NCBI GenBank assembly: GCA_049975245.1
Contig: JBNGDB010000021.1
Span: 1-42,679 of the forward strand
DNA: 42,679 nucleotides
Reading direction: 5' to 3'
DNA from: UBA117 sp049975245
GTDB taxonomy: Archaea; Methanobacteriota; Methanobacteria; Methanobacteriales; Methanobacteriaceae
The translations under genes were made by a program, and so were the position numbers. Within the stretch, counting starts at the first letter, position 1. Each line of letters begins with the position of its first letter. Shown piece by piece: positions 16,901 to 24,500 of this stretch. The notes under the pieces were generated by a model. The model was not told the origin of the DNA, did no database searches, and was given only the letters and a program-made list of their open reading frames with translations.

Positions 16901-17417
16901 CCCCGATGTAAATTGCTAAATTTTTTAAAAAATCTATACCTTCTATTATGTATTCTTCGGTGAATATGGGAACTTTAGAAAGTGCTTTTAAATAATATTC
17001 TTCATTAAATCCGTATTTTTTAGCATTTTGGCGAAAAAATTCTATATCAGGTTCTTCAAAAAGGAATTGGCCGGTGAAAAGATTAGCTACATGTATATCA
17101 TCAATATATACTGGAACTGCCACATCCACCAGACCATTGCGACATTTATACATATAAAATTCTTTACCTTGCTGTAGATTAACTGTACAGGAGGTATCAC
17201 ATTCAATACAATTTTTTAGAGTTTCTGGATTTTTGCGGTGAAAATTTAAACATATGTCCTGCCATCCAGCCGCTACCCACGTTCCATCCTCAAGTTTTAA
17301 TATATTCCCCTCTAGGTCAATCAATGTTGAAGGAATTTTGGTTATTTTAAAAAAACTTTCCATTAAATTTTTTATATGATTCCCATCAATAAGTTGGCTG
17401 AAAGAATAATTGTCCAC
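13980..17417 (-). CDS. PocR-PAS histidine kinase with five PAS and one GAF-like domain
   Basis: A 1145-residue soluble kinase, start GTG seven bases after GGGGGT. Residues 6 to about 175 form a PocR sensory domain (IKNLMESFFKITKIPSTLID; a Cys-rich segment CIECDTSC; VAVPVYIDDIHVANLFTGQF), a domain that binds small organics such as propanediol in its namesake. Then come PAS (195-310), PAS (318-440), a GAF-like region (440-575), a PAS with CPWC and an upstream Cys-Tyr-Gln-Tyr-Leu-His (585-700), PAS (705-820), PAS (825-935), HisKA_2 with EVHHRVKNN (His pair 949-950) and HATPase with DNGKGFPSN. The CPWC PAS could hold a metal or redox-active cysteines. Ligand and partner are not evident from context. 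Confidence 0.92.
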   Translation of the reverse strand: MDNYSFSQLIDGNHIKNLMESFFKITKIPSTLIDLEGNILKLEDGTWVAAGWQDICLNFHRKNPETLKNCIECDTSCTVNLQQGKEFYMYKCRNGLVDVAVPVYIDDIHVANLFTGQFLFEEPDIEFFRQNAKKYGFNEEYYLKALSKVPIFTEEYIIEGIDFLKNLAIYIGESGLKQKKLQEQNQKLLQSENKFRTFTEGMINGLIITRFGKIEYANPQMNILLGFQKNEQLIGKNIIDFMTPECQRIARKEMYKRQKKSDDVKDILEYELIKKDGSHIICEVRVNSIECEDKIYGLSIYQDVTQKKNAKTLLKQSEERYHSLFENAAEGIFLMRDDTIIESNHRAVEIFNGSLEDIIDHKPWELSPEKQPDGSDSLNRSLKYMEAALNGEPQRFEWLHNRMDGTKLYTIVSLNRVRIGDEYLLQAIVRDITDRKTYELKLKRLTSELKYRLKILKTINELSEFISVTDKPWGQVFNKIIYNVLETLQYPELASVQIKLHEEKFSTGNLEVTAWKLKSPIRVNAEKVGSINVFYNKEISENEEAFLKEERFLINNLALKIGDLIENRQIRDELILERDRLKVILDSMEDGVYICSKDYDVEYANPSLLKQFGPVQGKKCYQYLHNRSEICPWCVNEQVFKGETVKWEWHSDIAKKIYDVLDTPLINPDGSISKLEFIHDITDIKNYQKELSLQNDILQAILDNAPIMITYLNEDGIPIYVNKKWEEKTGWTMDELAEIDIFKRLHPDPEYRELVKDFISKANGKWGDFNIKTRDHKIIDTTWSNVELSDGSKIGIGQDITQRKLMERELRESEEKYRRIVENAQEGIWTVDSEGFTNFVNTSMAEMLGYTPEEMKGKLLFSFMEDKNVKRVKEKLNLIKSEVITGKDFVFKHKDGRKIFTSLATTPLYVDGEYIGILALVSDITRRKLAEDEIKSSLKEKEVLLSEVHHRVKNNMQIISSLLNLQTQQIEDENIVRFYMDTQSRVRAMAMIQEKLYESHDFSHISFANYVENLISQLYDSFAKSPAMIKMKLDLEDVNFNIETAIPLGLVINELVSNIFKHAFDPDQKGHFTIKLDKNGEKYILTVEDNGKGFPSNIDFKNTESLGLQLVNTLVSQIDGVIELDQSSGTRFIIEFEELKYRARS

Positions 17418-17659
17418 CTATTTACCCCCAAATCCAATATCAATATATTTTGATATAATATTATTAAAATTAATTATAATTAAATTGGTTGTATTTTGTA
17501 ATGTAATTTTAATTTTAGGTAGAATAAAACTAAAAAGTATATTAATTTTAATTTAATTTAAAAAAGGAATTATAAAAGTATTATAATGGGCTGATTTTAA
17601 AAAAAGTAATTAGATATAGGTAGGATTAATAAAATAATATTTAAAATAGAATTTAATTA

Positions 17660-18253
17660 TTAGATTATTGCTAGTTCTCCTGCACTGGTTATTTCCAGTT
17701 TGTCCTGAGCTATGAATCCGATTTCACGCAGTTCTCGGATGTGATTATAAGTCATTCCCCGGCTGATACCCACCTTTATGGCGAGGTTTTTAACTGATGA
17801 TTCACCCTCTTTCATTTTCTCCAGAATTTCCTGTTTAGTGGGGGATATTCCAAAGTTTAAAATAGGTAGATCTACAACAGCACTGTCTTCTTCGGTAAGG
17901 TATACTATTCTTTCCACATGTTTGTGTCGTGCGTAACTTCCGAATAATGCTCCTAGTGCCTGTGTTTTTCTTCCGCCGCTTACATTTACAATAACTCTTT
18001 TACCTTCGGCAGTTTCATTGTCAATTATATCGGCAGTATCTTGTGCTATTTTTACCACGTCGTAGATACTGGTTATTTTAGCATCTATTTTAATTACCTT
18101 ACCTACGGTTTCCATGAGCATTCGCTCTGATTCTTTTTTCTTTTCTGGTGCATCTTCTTCTCTTAAAAGAACCAGTTTATCGGGAGAAAACTTGGTTATG
18201 GATGCCATAACTGGTTCAAGGGAATAGATGGTTGAAATTAAAGTTAGTTCCAT
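17660..18253 (-). CDS. CARF-HTH transcriptional regulator, Csa3-like
   Basis: A 197-residue protein with an N-terminal Rossmann-like CARF domain (about 1-125) and a C-terminal winged helix (about 135-197; ISPTKQEILEKMKEG, VGISRGMTYNHIRELREIG). The segment VNVSGGRKTQALG fits the conserved ligand-loop of CARF domains, which in the Csa3 family senses cyclic oligoadenylate and controls cas or adaptation genes. No cas gene or CRISPR array is in this window, so the regulated targets are unknown and the protein may serve another role. It is encoded by itself, with 242 bases to the next gene on the same strand and 405 to the divergent DUF2085 frame. Confidence 0.78.
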   Translation of the reverse strand: MELTLISTIYSLEPVMASITKFSPDKLVLLREEDAPEKKKESERMLMETVGKVIKIDAKITSIYDVVKIAQDTADIIDNETAEGKRVIVNVSGGRKTQALGALFGSYARHKHVERIVYLTEEDSAVVDLPILNFGISPTKQEILEKMKEGESSVKNLAIKVGISRGMTYNHIRELREIGFIAQDKLEITSAGELAII

Positions 18254-18658
18254 CAGATCACATCCAATAGTATAATCTTCATAATTTATACCGTGTATAA
18301 TAATACTGGCATGTTAATAATTATGATATAATTCATACTATTTAAACCTATTTTTTCCATATGTTAATAATATTATATATAAATTGTTAATAGTTTGTAC
18401 TTTTACCTATTTTAATTTATATTTGCTGTAACTCTTTTAATCTAATTTATTGCATTACCATTTAAAAAATAAACAATGTATGTTGTGTATCTTATTATAA
18501 TATTCCGACATCGTAAACACTGTTTAATTGTTAGTTAATATTAAACATATACATTTATATAGTATTACTAATAGTATATATGAAATGCTGCTAATGAACT
18601 TATCAAAGGTGGTCAGTTGTTAGTATACTGCTAATAAATTTATCAAAGGTGATCAAAT
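18254..18658. promoter_or_regulatory. Divergent intergenic region with TATA-like element
   Basis: About 400 AT-rich bases between the CARF regulator and the DUF2085 frame. ACATTTATATAG near 18549 is a plausible TATA element for the rightward genes, about 25-30 bases before ATATATGAAATGC. The end of the region is occupied by the 40 bp duplication. No gene of useful size is visible before it. Confidence 0.4.
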
Positions 18659-18667
18659 ATTAGTAAA
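18588..18667 (+). repeat. 40 bp tandem duplication carrying a ribosome site
   Basis: CTGCTAATGAACTTATCAAA starts at 18588 and CTGCTAATAAATTTATCAAA at 18628, exactly 40 bases apart. Each copy continues with GGTGGTCA or GGTGATCA, a ribosome-site sequence, and then a TTAGTA. The second copy places GGTGAT five bases before the ATT that opens the DUF2085 frame. Confidence 0.7.
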
Positions 18668-19000
18668 AATATTGAATTAACCCGTTTAATATGCCACCGC
18701 ATTCCAGAAAGAACATTTAAATTAGGAAGTTATTATTTTCCAGTATGCAGCAGGTGCACAGGAATATATACCGGATCTTTAACCTATTATGCATTTGTAT
18801 ACTTTATATACGTTAATTACACATGGGATATTGTTACAATGGGGGTTATCCTAATTCTTCCCACATTATGGGACGGAATCACCCAACTTAAAGATCTGAG
18901 AATCAGCAACAACAATCTTAGATTTACATCGGGACTAATGGCAGGAATTGGAATGGGAATACTAGTTAAAGCAATAAAATTTCTTATAATCTACAATTAG
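18659..19000 (+). CDS. DUF2085 small membrane protein with non-canonical (ATT?) start
   Basis: A frame of 113 codons that clearly encodes a DUF2085 protein: LICHRIPERTFKLG, YYFPVCSRCTGIY, LPTLWDGITQL and a glycine-rich final helix GLMAGIGMGILV. It has two to three membrane helices and a conserved Cys/His set (Cys-His near residue 10, CSRC) that could bind metal; the family's function is unknown. The frame is closed upstream by TGA at 18650, and no ATG, GTG or TTG lies between that stop and the conserved part. ATT at 18659, five bases after a perfect GGTGAT, is the best start candidate. Either AUU initiation is used, or the gene has recently lost its start. It is followed 49 bases later by the OB-fold gene. 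Confidence 0.75.
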   Translation: MSKNIELTRLICHRIPERTFKLGSYYFPVCSRCTGIYTGSLTYYAFVYFIYVNYTWDIVTMGVILILPTLWDGITQLKDLRISNNNLRFTSGLMAGIGMGILVKAIKFLIIYN

Positions 19001-19049
19001 AAGATAAAGGGTTCGAGCAGCTTAGATCATTGTATTTAGGAGGGAATAA

Positions 19050-19589
19050 ATGAAAGAAGATATTGAAAATGGAGAGAAAAAAAATTGGTGGAGTAAACAA
19101 AATTCCAAATCTAAAATAGCCATAGGAATAGCTGGTGCATGTTGTATCGGCATAATACTTATTGTAGTTTTCGGGGGAATTTTCGCTCCAGAAAGTGTGG
19201 ATACGAATTATTCCCATGTAAATTATTCTGATCCTGACCCAGCACCGGCGGAGCCAGAAGAAACTGAAAGCGAATATAAAGCATCATGTAAAGTCATATC
19301 CTTTAAAGAACTTAATAAGAATCCTGACGGCCATGCTGGTGAAAGAGTAAAGGTATCTGGTAGAGTTATCCAGATAATGGAAGGATATGGAACCGACATT
19401 AGAATGGATGTTAATGATAATTATGGAGACACGGTTTATGTAACCTATGACAGAACTACATCTGCCCTGGAAGATAGTTACATCACAGTTTACGGAGAAG
19501 TTTATGGCAGCTACACCTACGAATCCCAGGCTGGTTGGCAGATAACATTGCCCATGATACAAGCCAAATACGTGGAAGTCGGTTCATAA
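19050..19589 (+). CDS. Membrane-anchored OB-fold protein (tRNA_anti-like)
   Basis: A 179-residue protein with a basic N-terminus, one membrane helix at about 24-47 (IGIAGACCIGIILIVVFGG), an acidic Pro/Glu linker to about 83, and a C-terminal domain whose pattern (FKELNKNPDGHAGERVKVSG, IRMDVNDNYGDTVYVTYD, ITVYGEVYGS) matches exported OB-fold domains of the tRNA_anti-like type. The domain should face outside the cell. Ligand unknown. GGAGGGA precedes the ATG by five bases. It probably shares a transcript with the DUF2085 frame before it and the receiver gene 27 bases after it. Confidence 0.75.
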   Translation: MKEDIENGEKKNWWSKQNSKSKIAIGIAGACCIGIILIVVFGGIFAPESVDTNYSHVNYSDPDPAPAEPEETESEYKASCKVISFKELNKNPDGHAGERVKVSGRVIQIMEGYGTDIRMDVNDNYGDTVYVTYDRTTSALEDSYITVYGEVYGSYTYESQAGWQITLPMIQAKYVEVGS

Positions 19590-19616
19590 AATAAAAAATA
19601 AGGGGGATTAGGGAAA

Positions 19617-20489
19617 ATGAAAAAAAATAAAATACTCATAATCGAAGATGAAAGCATAACAGCCATGGAAATTCAAAAAAAGCTTCAAATTTGGGGTTAT
19701 TCAGAACCGGTAACTGTTTCATCTGGTGAGGAGGCACTGGCAAATATACAAGATATAAAGCCAGATTTAATCTTGGCGGATATCAAGTTGCAGGGAAGAC
19801 TAGATGGAATAGAGACTGTAAAAAATATTCAGGAGACCTTTGATATACCGATTATCTACATCACCTCCTATATAGATAAAGATATTATCCAAAAAGCTAA
19901 ACTAACCCATCCCTACTCCTATCTGGTTAAACCCTTGAACATGAACGAATTGCACATCAATATCCAACTGGCACTGGAAAGACAGGAACATATAGAAACT
20001 AGCAAAAATGTGATTAAAAGTACTGAGGATATTTACAACTTTATATCCTCTTTCATTTTCCCTTTGACCAATAACATCTCCATTGATAAAAGGAATGAAT
20101 ATCTTATACAATTTTCACAGAAGTTAGATGAACAATACAGTAAAAAATTTCAGGAAAACTATTTTAATGAAATCAAAACAGCCCAAGACTCATCATTCCA
20201 ATCAATGGCCTATTTAAGAAGTTTAACTCATTTCTTTCTAAAAATTGGATTTCAATATGAAATACTTCATAAGAAAAATGATAATTATCTTATATGCTCT
20301 AAATGTCCCTGGAATTTAGACCAATCCCATCATAACTTTTTATGCTTGATCTGTCAGTTAATTATGAAAAATTCTATGAAATGGGCCCAAATAGAAGGTG
20401 AAGTTAGTCAAAAGTCAAGCTTGCCCAATGGATATGAAAACTGCATATTTGAATTTAATTTTCAAAAAAAGGAGATATCAGATGATTAA
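19617..20489 (+). CDS. Response regulator: receiver domain plus MetOD1-like output
   Basis: A 290-residue protein. The receiver domain (about 5-125) has acidic residues Glu10/Asp11, phosphoacceptor Asp55 in LILADIKL, the Thr/Ser switch in YITSYID and Lys in VKPLN. The C-terminal part (about 140-285) has no DNA-binding motif; with SKCPWNLDQSHHNFLCLIC and several other Cys it resembles the methanogen output domain MetOD1, whose biochemical role is not known. It is the only receiver protein in the window and a candidate partner for one or more of the three HisKA_2 kinases, none of which lies next to it. The ATG follows a purine-rich GATTAGGG. The wrecked ARPP-1 gene lies just downstream. Confidence 0.8.
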   Translation: MKKNKILIIEDESITAMEIQKKLQIWGYSEPVTVSSGEEALANIQDIKPDLILADIKLQGRLDGIETVKNIQETFDIPIIYITSYIDKDIIQKAKLTHPYSYLVKPLNMNELHINIQLALERQEHIETSKNVIKSTEDIYNFISSFIFPLTNNISIDKRNEYLIQFSQKLDEQYSKKFQENYFNEIKTAQDSSFQSMAYLRSLTHFFLKIGFQYEILHKKNDNYLICSKCPWNLDQSHHNFLCLICQLIMKNSMKWAQIEGEVSQKSSLPNGYENCIFEFNFQKKEISDD

Positions 20490-20535
20490 TTTATGTGTGT
20501 GACTTTTTTCCATTAATTTCTAAAAAAACATCTAA

Positions 20536-20877
20536 TTTACTCTAAAAGATGCTTTAAATAATCTTCATTAATTATAAATGAATTATATGAACAAGGATCC
20601 GTACCAGAATTAAAAATAATAAATAAAGGAGAAAATACAGTTTTTATTCTGCATGGGGAAGAATTAAGCTATGCCAAACAGAATAGAATTTTAAATATCT
20701 GATCCTTTAAAAGAAGATTTAAGAATCCCATTCAAACAAAAGTAAATCAGTAGGTTATGGATATGAAATCGTTTTGCATCAAAAAAATATGTAGGATCCG
20801 GTCTTTGTTTTAAAGATGATCTGATACATCTTAAATTCTTCAAAATCCATCCTTATCATAATATAAAGGATCTATAG
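20536..20877 (+). pseudogene. Decayed ARPP-1 family gene
   Basis: Broken frames reassemble into pieces of an ARPP-1 protein. FTLKDALNNL (from 20536) is followed by a frame change into NELYEQGSVPELKIINKGEN and then VFILHGEELSYAKQNRILNI, which ends in TGA near 20702. The family's middle part is missing. A second block reads GYGYEIVLHQKN (near 20755), stops at TAG, then resumes in another frame as GSGLCFKDDLIHLKFFK up to about 20877; this matches the usual C-terminal end of the family. So the gene has lost its start region and centre and carries at least two frameshifts or stops. Recognition is by conserved phrases recalled from the family; alignment was not run. Confidence 0.7.
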
Positions 20878-21411
20878 TAATTTTCCTTCTAAAAAATACC
20901 TCATATCCAATATAGCATGATCTTTTTGTCCAATAAAAGATTCTTAGTTTTCCTAAATTTCTTAATAATTTCCTCCTTTTTTATTAATACTTAATAATTA
21001 AAGGTATATCTTAAATAGGTCAGTATTTATTAAAAATTATTATAAAATAGAGGGGATAGTATGATAGATGACCGAAAAACTTTTAAGTATGAAATATTAA
21101 CCTATTATTAGGTAGCTTATAGAAAATTATTTAAATTAGCTAATTTTTTATAATTTTATACCTACCTAACCCCCCCTTTTCAATTTTTTTTATAATTCCC
21201 GCTAAATTATCCAATTTATATTTAATAGATACTAATTTTTTTTTAGCAATACCGGCCAACGTGTATAATCATGATAAATATCTAACTAGTTCTATTGCAA
21301 TTAGAGATTTATAGAATATCTGAAAATTCATGGAGAGGAAAATAGAAAAATTTTTTAAATCCTTTAATAACATCTATAAATCATACTATCACATCACGGA
21401 GGTTAAAGAAT
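20878..21411. other. AT-rich stretch without a supported gene
   Basis: About 530 bases after the decayed ARPP-1 gene. One ATG at 21061 opens a 16-codon frame closed by TAG at 21109; reading past the TAG would add 17 codons, but this is too short to support. The final bases hold the GGAGG ribosome site of the next gene. The stretch may be further decayed coding DNA. Confidence 0.4.
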
Positions 21412-22113
21412 ATGAGCTTTTTAAATCCTGATAAAAAAGGTAAAAGCAGTTTAGAGAGAAATTTACTATTAATAATGCGTATTTTTCTTTTAATAGCTGG
21501 TATTTATATTTTAATTTTTGGAGGTGCCAATGGTGCCGAGAGAATATTTGGTTTATTGATACTGGTGGCTCTGGCCATTATCTACGCCCCGGCATTTTTC
21601 ACCAGAAATAAAATAAAGGCAATCCCTATTGAAATAGAACTTCTACTTTTAGCCATGGTTCTATTTGAACTGGTAGGGGGAGATGCTTTAGGACTGTACG
21701 TTAAATTACCCCATTATGATAATTTTATGCACTTTATGCTGCCTTTATATATTGCACTTATCGGTATGATGTTTGTCTACAGCATGTACTATTATGGAAA
21801 ACTAAAAGCTAGTTTAGCAGGTATGGCGGTTATTATTGTTATTATAACTATAGGCTTTGGTGGAATATTGGAGATGGGCGAATATACTTACGATAAATAT
21901 TTATCCAAAGGTCCGATAGGAGATATAACCGGTAACACTCAGATGCAGGGATCTCCCACCCAGAATGCTATAGACGACACAATGAACGACCTATTCACCG
22001 ACACTGCCGGTGGTATTGTAGGTGCCATAATAGGGGTTTTACTCATTAGAAGAAATGAAAAAAAGGGTAAACACTGGAAGGTAGCTGATGGAATTAAAGA
22101 TATGACTGATTAA
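21412..22113 (+). CDS. Multi-helix membrane protein, distantly DUF2238/YjdF-like
   Basis: A 233-residue protein with about six membrane helices and short loops, preceded by CGGAGGT nine bases before the ATG. Polar signatures lie between helices: LPHYDNFMHFMLPL, GGILEMGEYTYD and NAIDDTMNDLFTDTAGGIVG. A His-rich loop plus a late Asp-x2-Asn-Asp motif before a glycine-rich helix is reminiscent of DUF2238 (YjdF) membrane proteins, though I would not assert membership. The acidic and His residues could bind metal or a lipid headgroup. No neighbour suggests a pathway. The gene converges with an unknown gene at 22190, leaving 76 bases between them. Confidence 0.65.
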   Translation: MSFLNPDKKGKSSLERNLLLIMRIFLLIAGIYILIFGGANGAERIFGLLILVALAIIYAPAFFTRNKIKAIPIEIELLLLAMVLFELVGGDALGLYVKLPHYDNFMHFMLPLYIALIGMMFVYSMYYYGKLKASLAGMAVIIVIITIGFGGILEMGEYTYDKYLSKGPIGDITGNTQMQGSPTQNAIDDTMNDLFTDTAGGIVGAIIGVLLIRRNEKKGKHWKVADGIKDMTD

Positions 22114-22189
22114 TAGATTAAAAGTTAAATTTGAAATCCTATAATTTATTTTCTATTTTAGGATTCATATCTTTTTTTTTAAATTCTAG

Positions 22190-22540
22190 TTATCTTACCC
22201 ACACAAAATCCATAATTAACCTGATCATTTCAGGTTCTGTATCAATATCCACTGATATGGGAGGACCTTCATCCAGGTACATGGAATTTAATCTGAAGTG
22301 GTCCGATATTTTTTTATCACGAAGGGTTTCTACAGTATCTATCTTATAGATCTTATTTTCACTGCCTTTAAAAAATTCGTAAGCTTTATCTAAATCCGGT
22401 CCCATGATCCGAAGTATTATCATCAGATGTTCATCTGTGGAATAATGGAAATCTCTCACAAATTCTGGGGGAACTATTAAATCTTTCACTTCTTCACCAA
22501 TTTTTCTACTGAAAGTTATGGGTGCAGACACTTCTTTCAT
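22190..22540 (-). CDS. Conserved-looking soluble protein of unknown function
   Basis: A 116-residue soluble protein that I do not recognise. It is rich in charged residues and ends in a hydrophobic EMIRLIMDFVWVR. A middle stretch (FHYSTDEHLMIILRIMGPDLD) could form a strand-helix unit. The frame is open from a GTG at 22547-22549, but AGAGGTGGT at 22545-22553 is a clear ribosome site placing the ATG at 22540 four bases away, so that start is chosen. The good ribosome site makes the gene likely real. Confidence 0.6.
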   Translation of the reverse strand: MKEVSAPITFSRKIGEEVKDLIVPPEFVRDFHYSTDEHLMIILRIMGPDLDKAYEFFKGSENKIYKIDTVETLRDKKISDHFRLNSMYLDEGPPISVDIDTEPEMIRLIMDFVWVR

Positions 22541-22885
22541 AAATACCACCTCTATTATTATATTAAAATTTTACATAAGTTAATTAAATTTACATTAATC
22601 CCCCAATAATGAGAAATACTATCAATATGGGAAATGATTATTTATTTGTTTTTTTAATATATTTATAGGTAGGAGAATATTTTATCCAAATTAAGGGTAA
22701 TACATATTGATGATTTAATAAATCAATTCAATAATATATTTTTATAGTTGGTAAGCGTATGTTAACTAAAATTGCCATATTAGTATATTTCTACACTTTA
22801 AAGGCATTGAATTCCTTATTCAAGTAAAAAAATTCAATAATATTAATTTTAATTTATAAATTTTAAATAGAGACTGGAATGATTT
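22541..22885. promoter_or_regulatory. Divergent intergenic region
   Basis: About 345 bases between the unknown protein gene (minus) and the prenyltransferase gene (plus). It must carry promoters for both. AT-rich throughout; a 22-codon frame at 22759 is not supported. Confidence 0.4.
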
Positions 22886-23755
22886 ATGAATAAAAAACAG
22901 TTAATTGCTTTAATTAAATTAAGCCGTCCATTTGTATTAGTAGCGGGATTAATTGCTTATGCCTTAGGTTTAGCCATAGCATTTTATTATCAGGGATATC
23001 TTGATATTAGTGAATCATTAATCGGACTTTTTATTCTAATTTCTGCTACTTTCATGGCCCATTATGCCAATGAATATGCAGATGTGGACACTGATACTAT
23101 TACCCAACGTACCTTATATTCTGGGGGGAGCGGGATTCTGCCGTCGGGTATTGTTCCCCCGGAGTGGGCCCTTTATTCTGCCATACTTCTGGCCATTATC
23201 ACTATTATTTTTACAATAATTTCTTATAATTTTGATCTTCTACCGGTACAAGGAGTTATTATAGTCATCCTGGGGATGTTAGGGGGATGGTTTTATTCTA
23301 TGCCTCCTTTAAGATTAGAAAGAACAGTTCTGGGCGAAATTGACAATGCTCTTCTGGGAGGTTATCTAATGCCTTTAATTGCTTTTATTCCCCAGATTGG
23401 TTATGTTAATCTGGAAGTTTTTTTAATATTAACTCCCATATTTTTGGCAGTGTTTATTAATTTATTGGCGGTTCATTGGGCTGATAGAAAAGCAGACGCC
23501 ATGGTCGGGAAAAATACCATGGCAGTTCAACTAGGATCATATACCAAATATGTTCACGGGATTTTCACACTACTTATCTATGCTATAACCCTATTATTAA
23601 TTAATATAATCCCCATTACCGTTGTTATAACCATATTTTCAACGCTTCCTCTGGCTTTCTGGGCTATCCACACCTTTAATAAAAAGCCTCAGTTTAGCGT
23701 ATTTTTAATGGCGGGAATTATGATATTTGCTTCTATAGGCTTTTTAATAGCTTAA
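22886..23755 (+). CDS. UbiA family prenyltransferase (MenA-like)
   Basis: A 289-residue integral membrane enzyme with about nine helices. The two Asp-rich motifs of the family are present: NEYADVDTD (62-70) for the isoprenyl diphosphate with Mg2+, and DRKADAMVGKNT in the second half. The loop TQRTLYSGGSGILPSG after motif 1 is typical of the MenA/UbiA-like branch that prenylates aromatic rings, not of the archaeal lipid enzyme DGGGP synthase. Methanobacteriales are not known to make menaquinone, so the aromatic acceptor is an open question. It has no biosynthetic neighbour here. The ribosome site is weak (GGAATGAT). Confidence 0.85.
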   Translation: MNKKQLIALIKLSRPFVLVAGLIAYALGLAIAFYYQGYLDISESLIGLFILISATFMAHYANEYADVDTDTITQRTLYSGGSGILPSGIVPPEWALYSAILLAIITIIFTIISYNFDLLPVQGVIIVILGMLGGWFYSMPPLRLERTVLGEIDNALLGGYLMPLIAFIPQIGYVNLEVFLILTPIFLAVFINLLAVHWADRKADAMVGKNTMAVQLGSYTKYVHGIFTLLIYAITLLLINIIPITVVITIFSTLPLAFWAIHTFNKKPQFSVFLMAGIMIFASIGFLIA

Positions 23756-23904
23756 TAAGTTTTAAATTACTAAAAAAAATTAAAATCTTACTTTATAACT
23801 AATTATTGGAAGATAGAATAGTATGTGTTATTGCAATTTTTAATAATAGTTATAAGTATTTAATATCCTAATGAATTATTTATCTAAAAATTTTTTCATT
23901 TTAG

Positions 23905-24357
23905 TTATTTCAGCCCCACCACCAACACTGGACATCTGGCTTCTCTTAGTACTCTTTCAGTTACACTTCCCAGCATTAGGCGATCCAGTCCATGCCTTCC
24001 TGAGGCCCCCATCACCACCAGATCTATATCTTCCTCTTTGATGGTATCCAGTATTACTTGATGTGGCTTTCCATCCTTAATTTTAGTAATTAAATTTAGA
24101 TTTTTACAATAACCATTGCATTGACTATCCTCTAATTTCTCTACGAAATCATCAACAGCCTTTTTACCTTCTTGCCTTAATTCTTTTTCCAGATCTTCTC
24201 GAAAATTAGGTAAAGCCATGGATTGCACGTAATAGACATCAATTACATTTAATACTATTATGTCTGCTCCATAAGTATCAGCTATTGAAATAGCATGCTC
24301 TCCAGCCATCATGGCATTTTTTGATCCGTCTGTTGGTAACAATATCTTCTTATACAT
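23905..24357 (-). CDS. Universal stress protein (UspA family)
   Basis: A 150-residue UspA domain: LLPTDGSKNAMMAGEHAI at the start, DIIVLNVIDV, and the ATP-binding signature G-x2-G-x9-G-S in GASGRHGLDRLMLGS, ending in CPVLVVG. It should bind ATP and act as a homodimer in stress adaptation. A Cys-x3-Cys pair (CNGYC, near residue 80) sits in the long helix linker. GGGGGAG lies eight bases before the ATG. It is close kin to the Usp at 24700, with a small membrane peptide gene of the opposite strand between them. Confidence 0.92.
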   Translation of the reverse strand: MYKKILLPTDGSKNAMMAGEHAISIADTYGADIIVLNVIDVYYVQSMALPNFREDLEKELRQEGKKAVDDFVEKLEDSQCNGYCKNLNLITKIKDGKPHQVILDTIKEEDIDLVVMGASGRHGLDRLMLGSVTERVLREARCPVLVVGLK

Positions 24358-24500
24358 TTATAAACTCCCCCCTTATTATTAGGGATATCTACATTGCCAT
24401 TGCATTTTATAATATTTAATATACCTTAATTATATAGAATTAAAGTTAATTTAATTAATTATATTATAGGTTAACAACATAATAAGCCTAGGTGATATTA

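Noticed and set aside
21061..21162. Short gene with in-frame TAG read as pyrrolysine
   Set aside because: Too short (33 codons with the TAG), no family resemblance, and no evidence for pyrrolysine genes here.
22759..22827. 22-residue peptide gene before the prenyltransferase
   Set aside because: No ribosome site and too short to separate from chance in AT-rich DNA.
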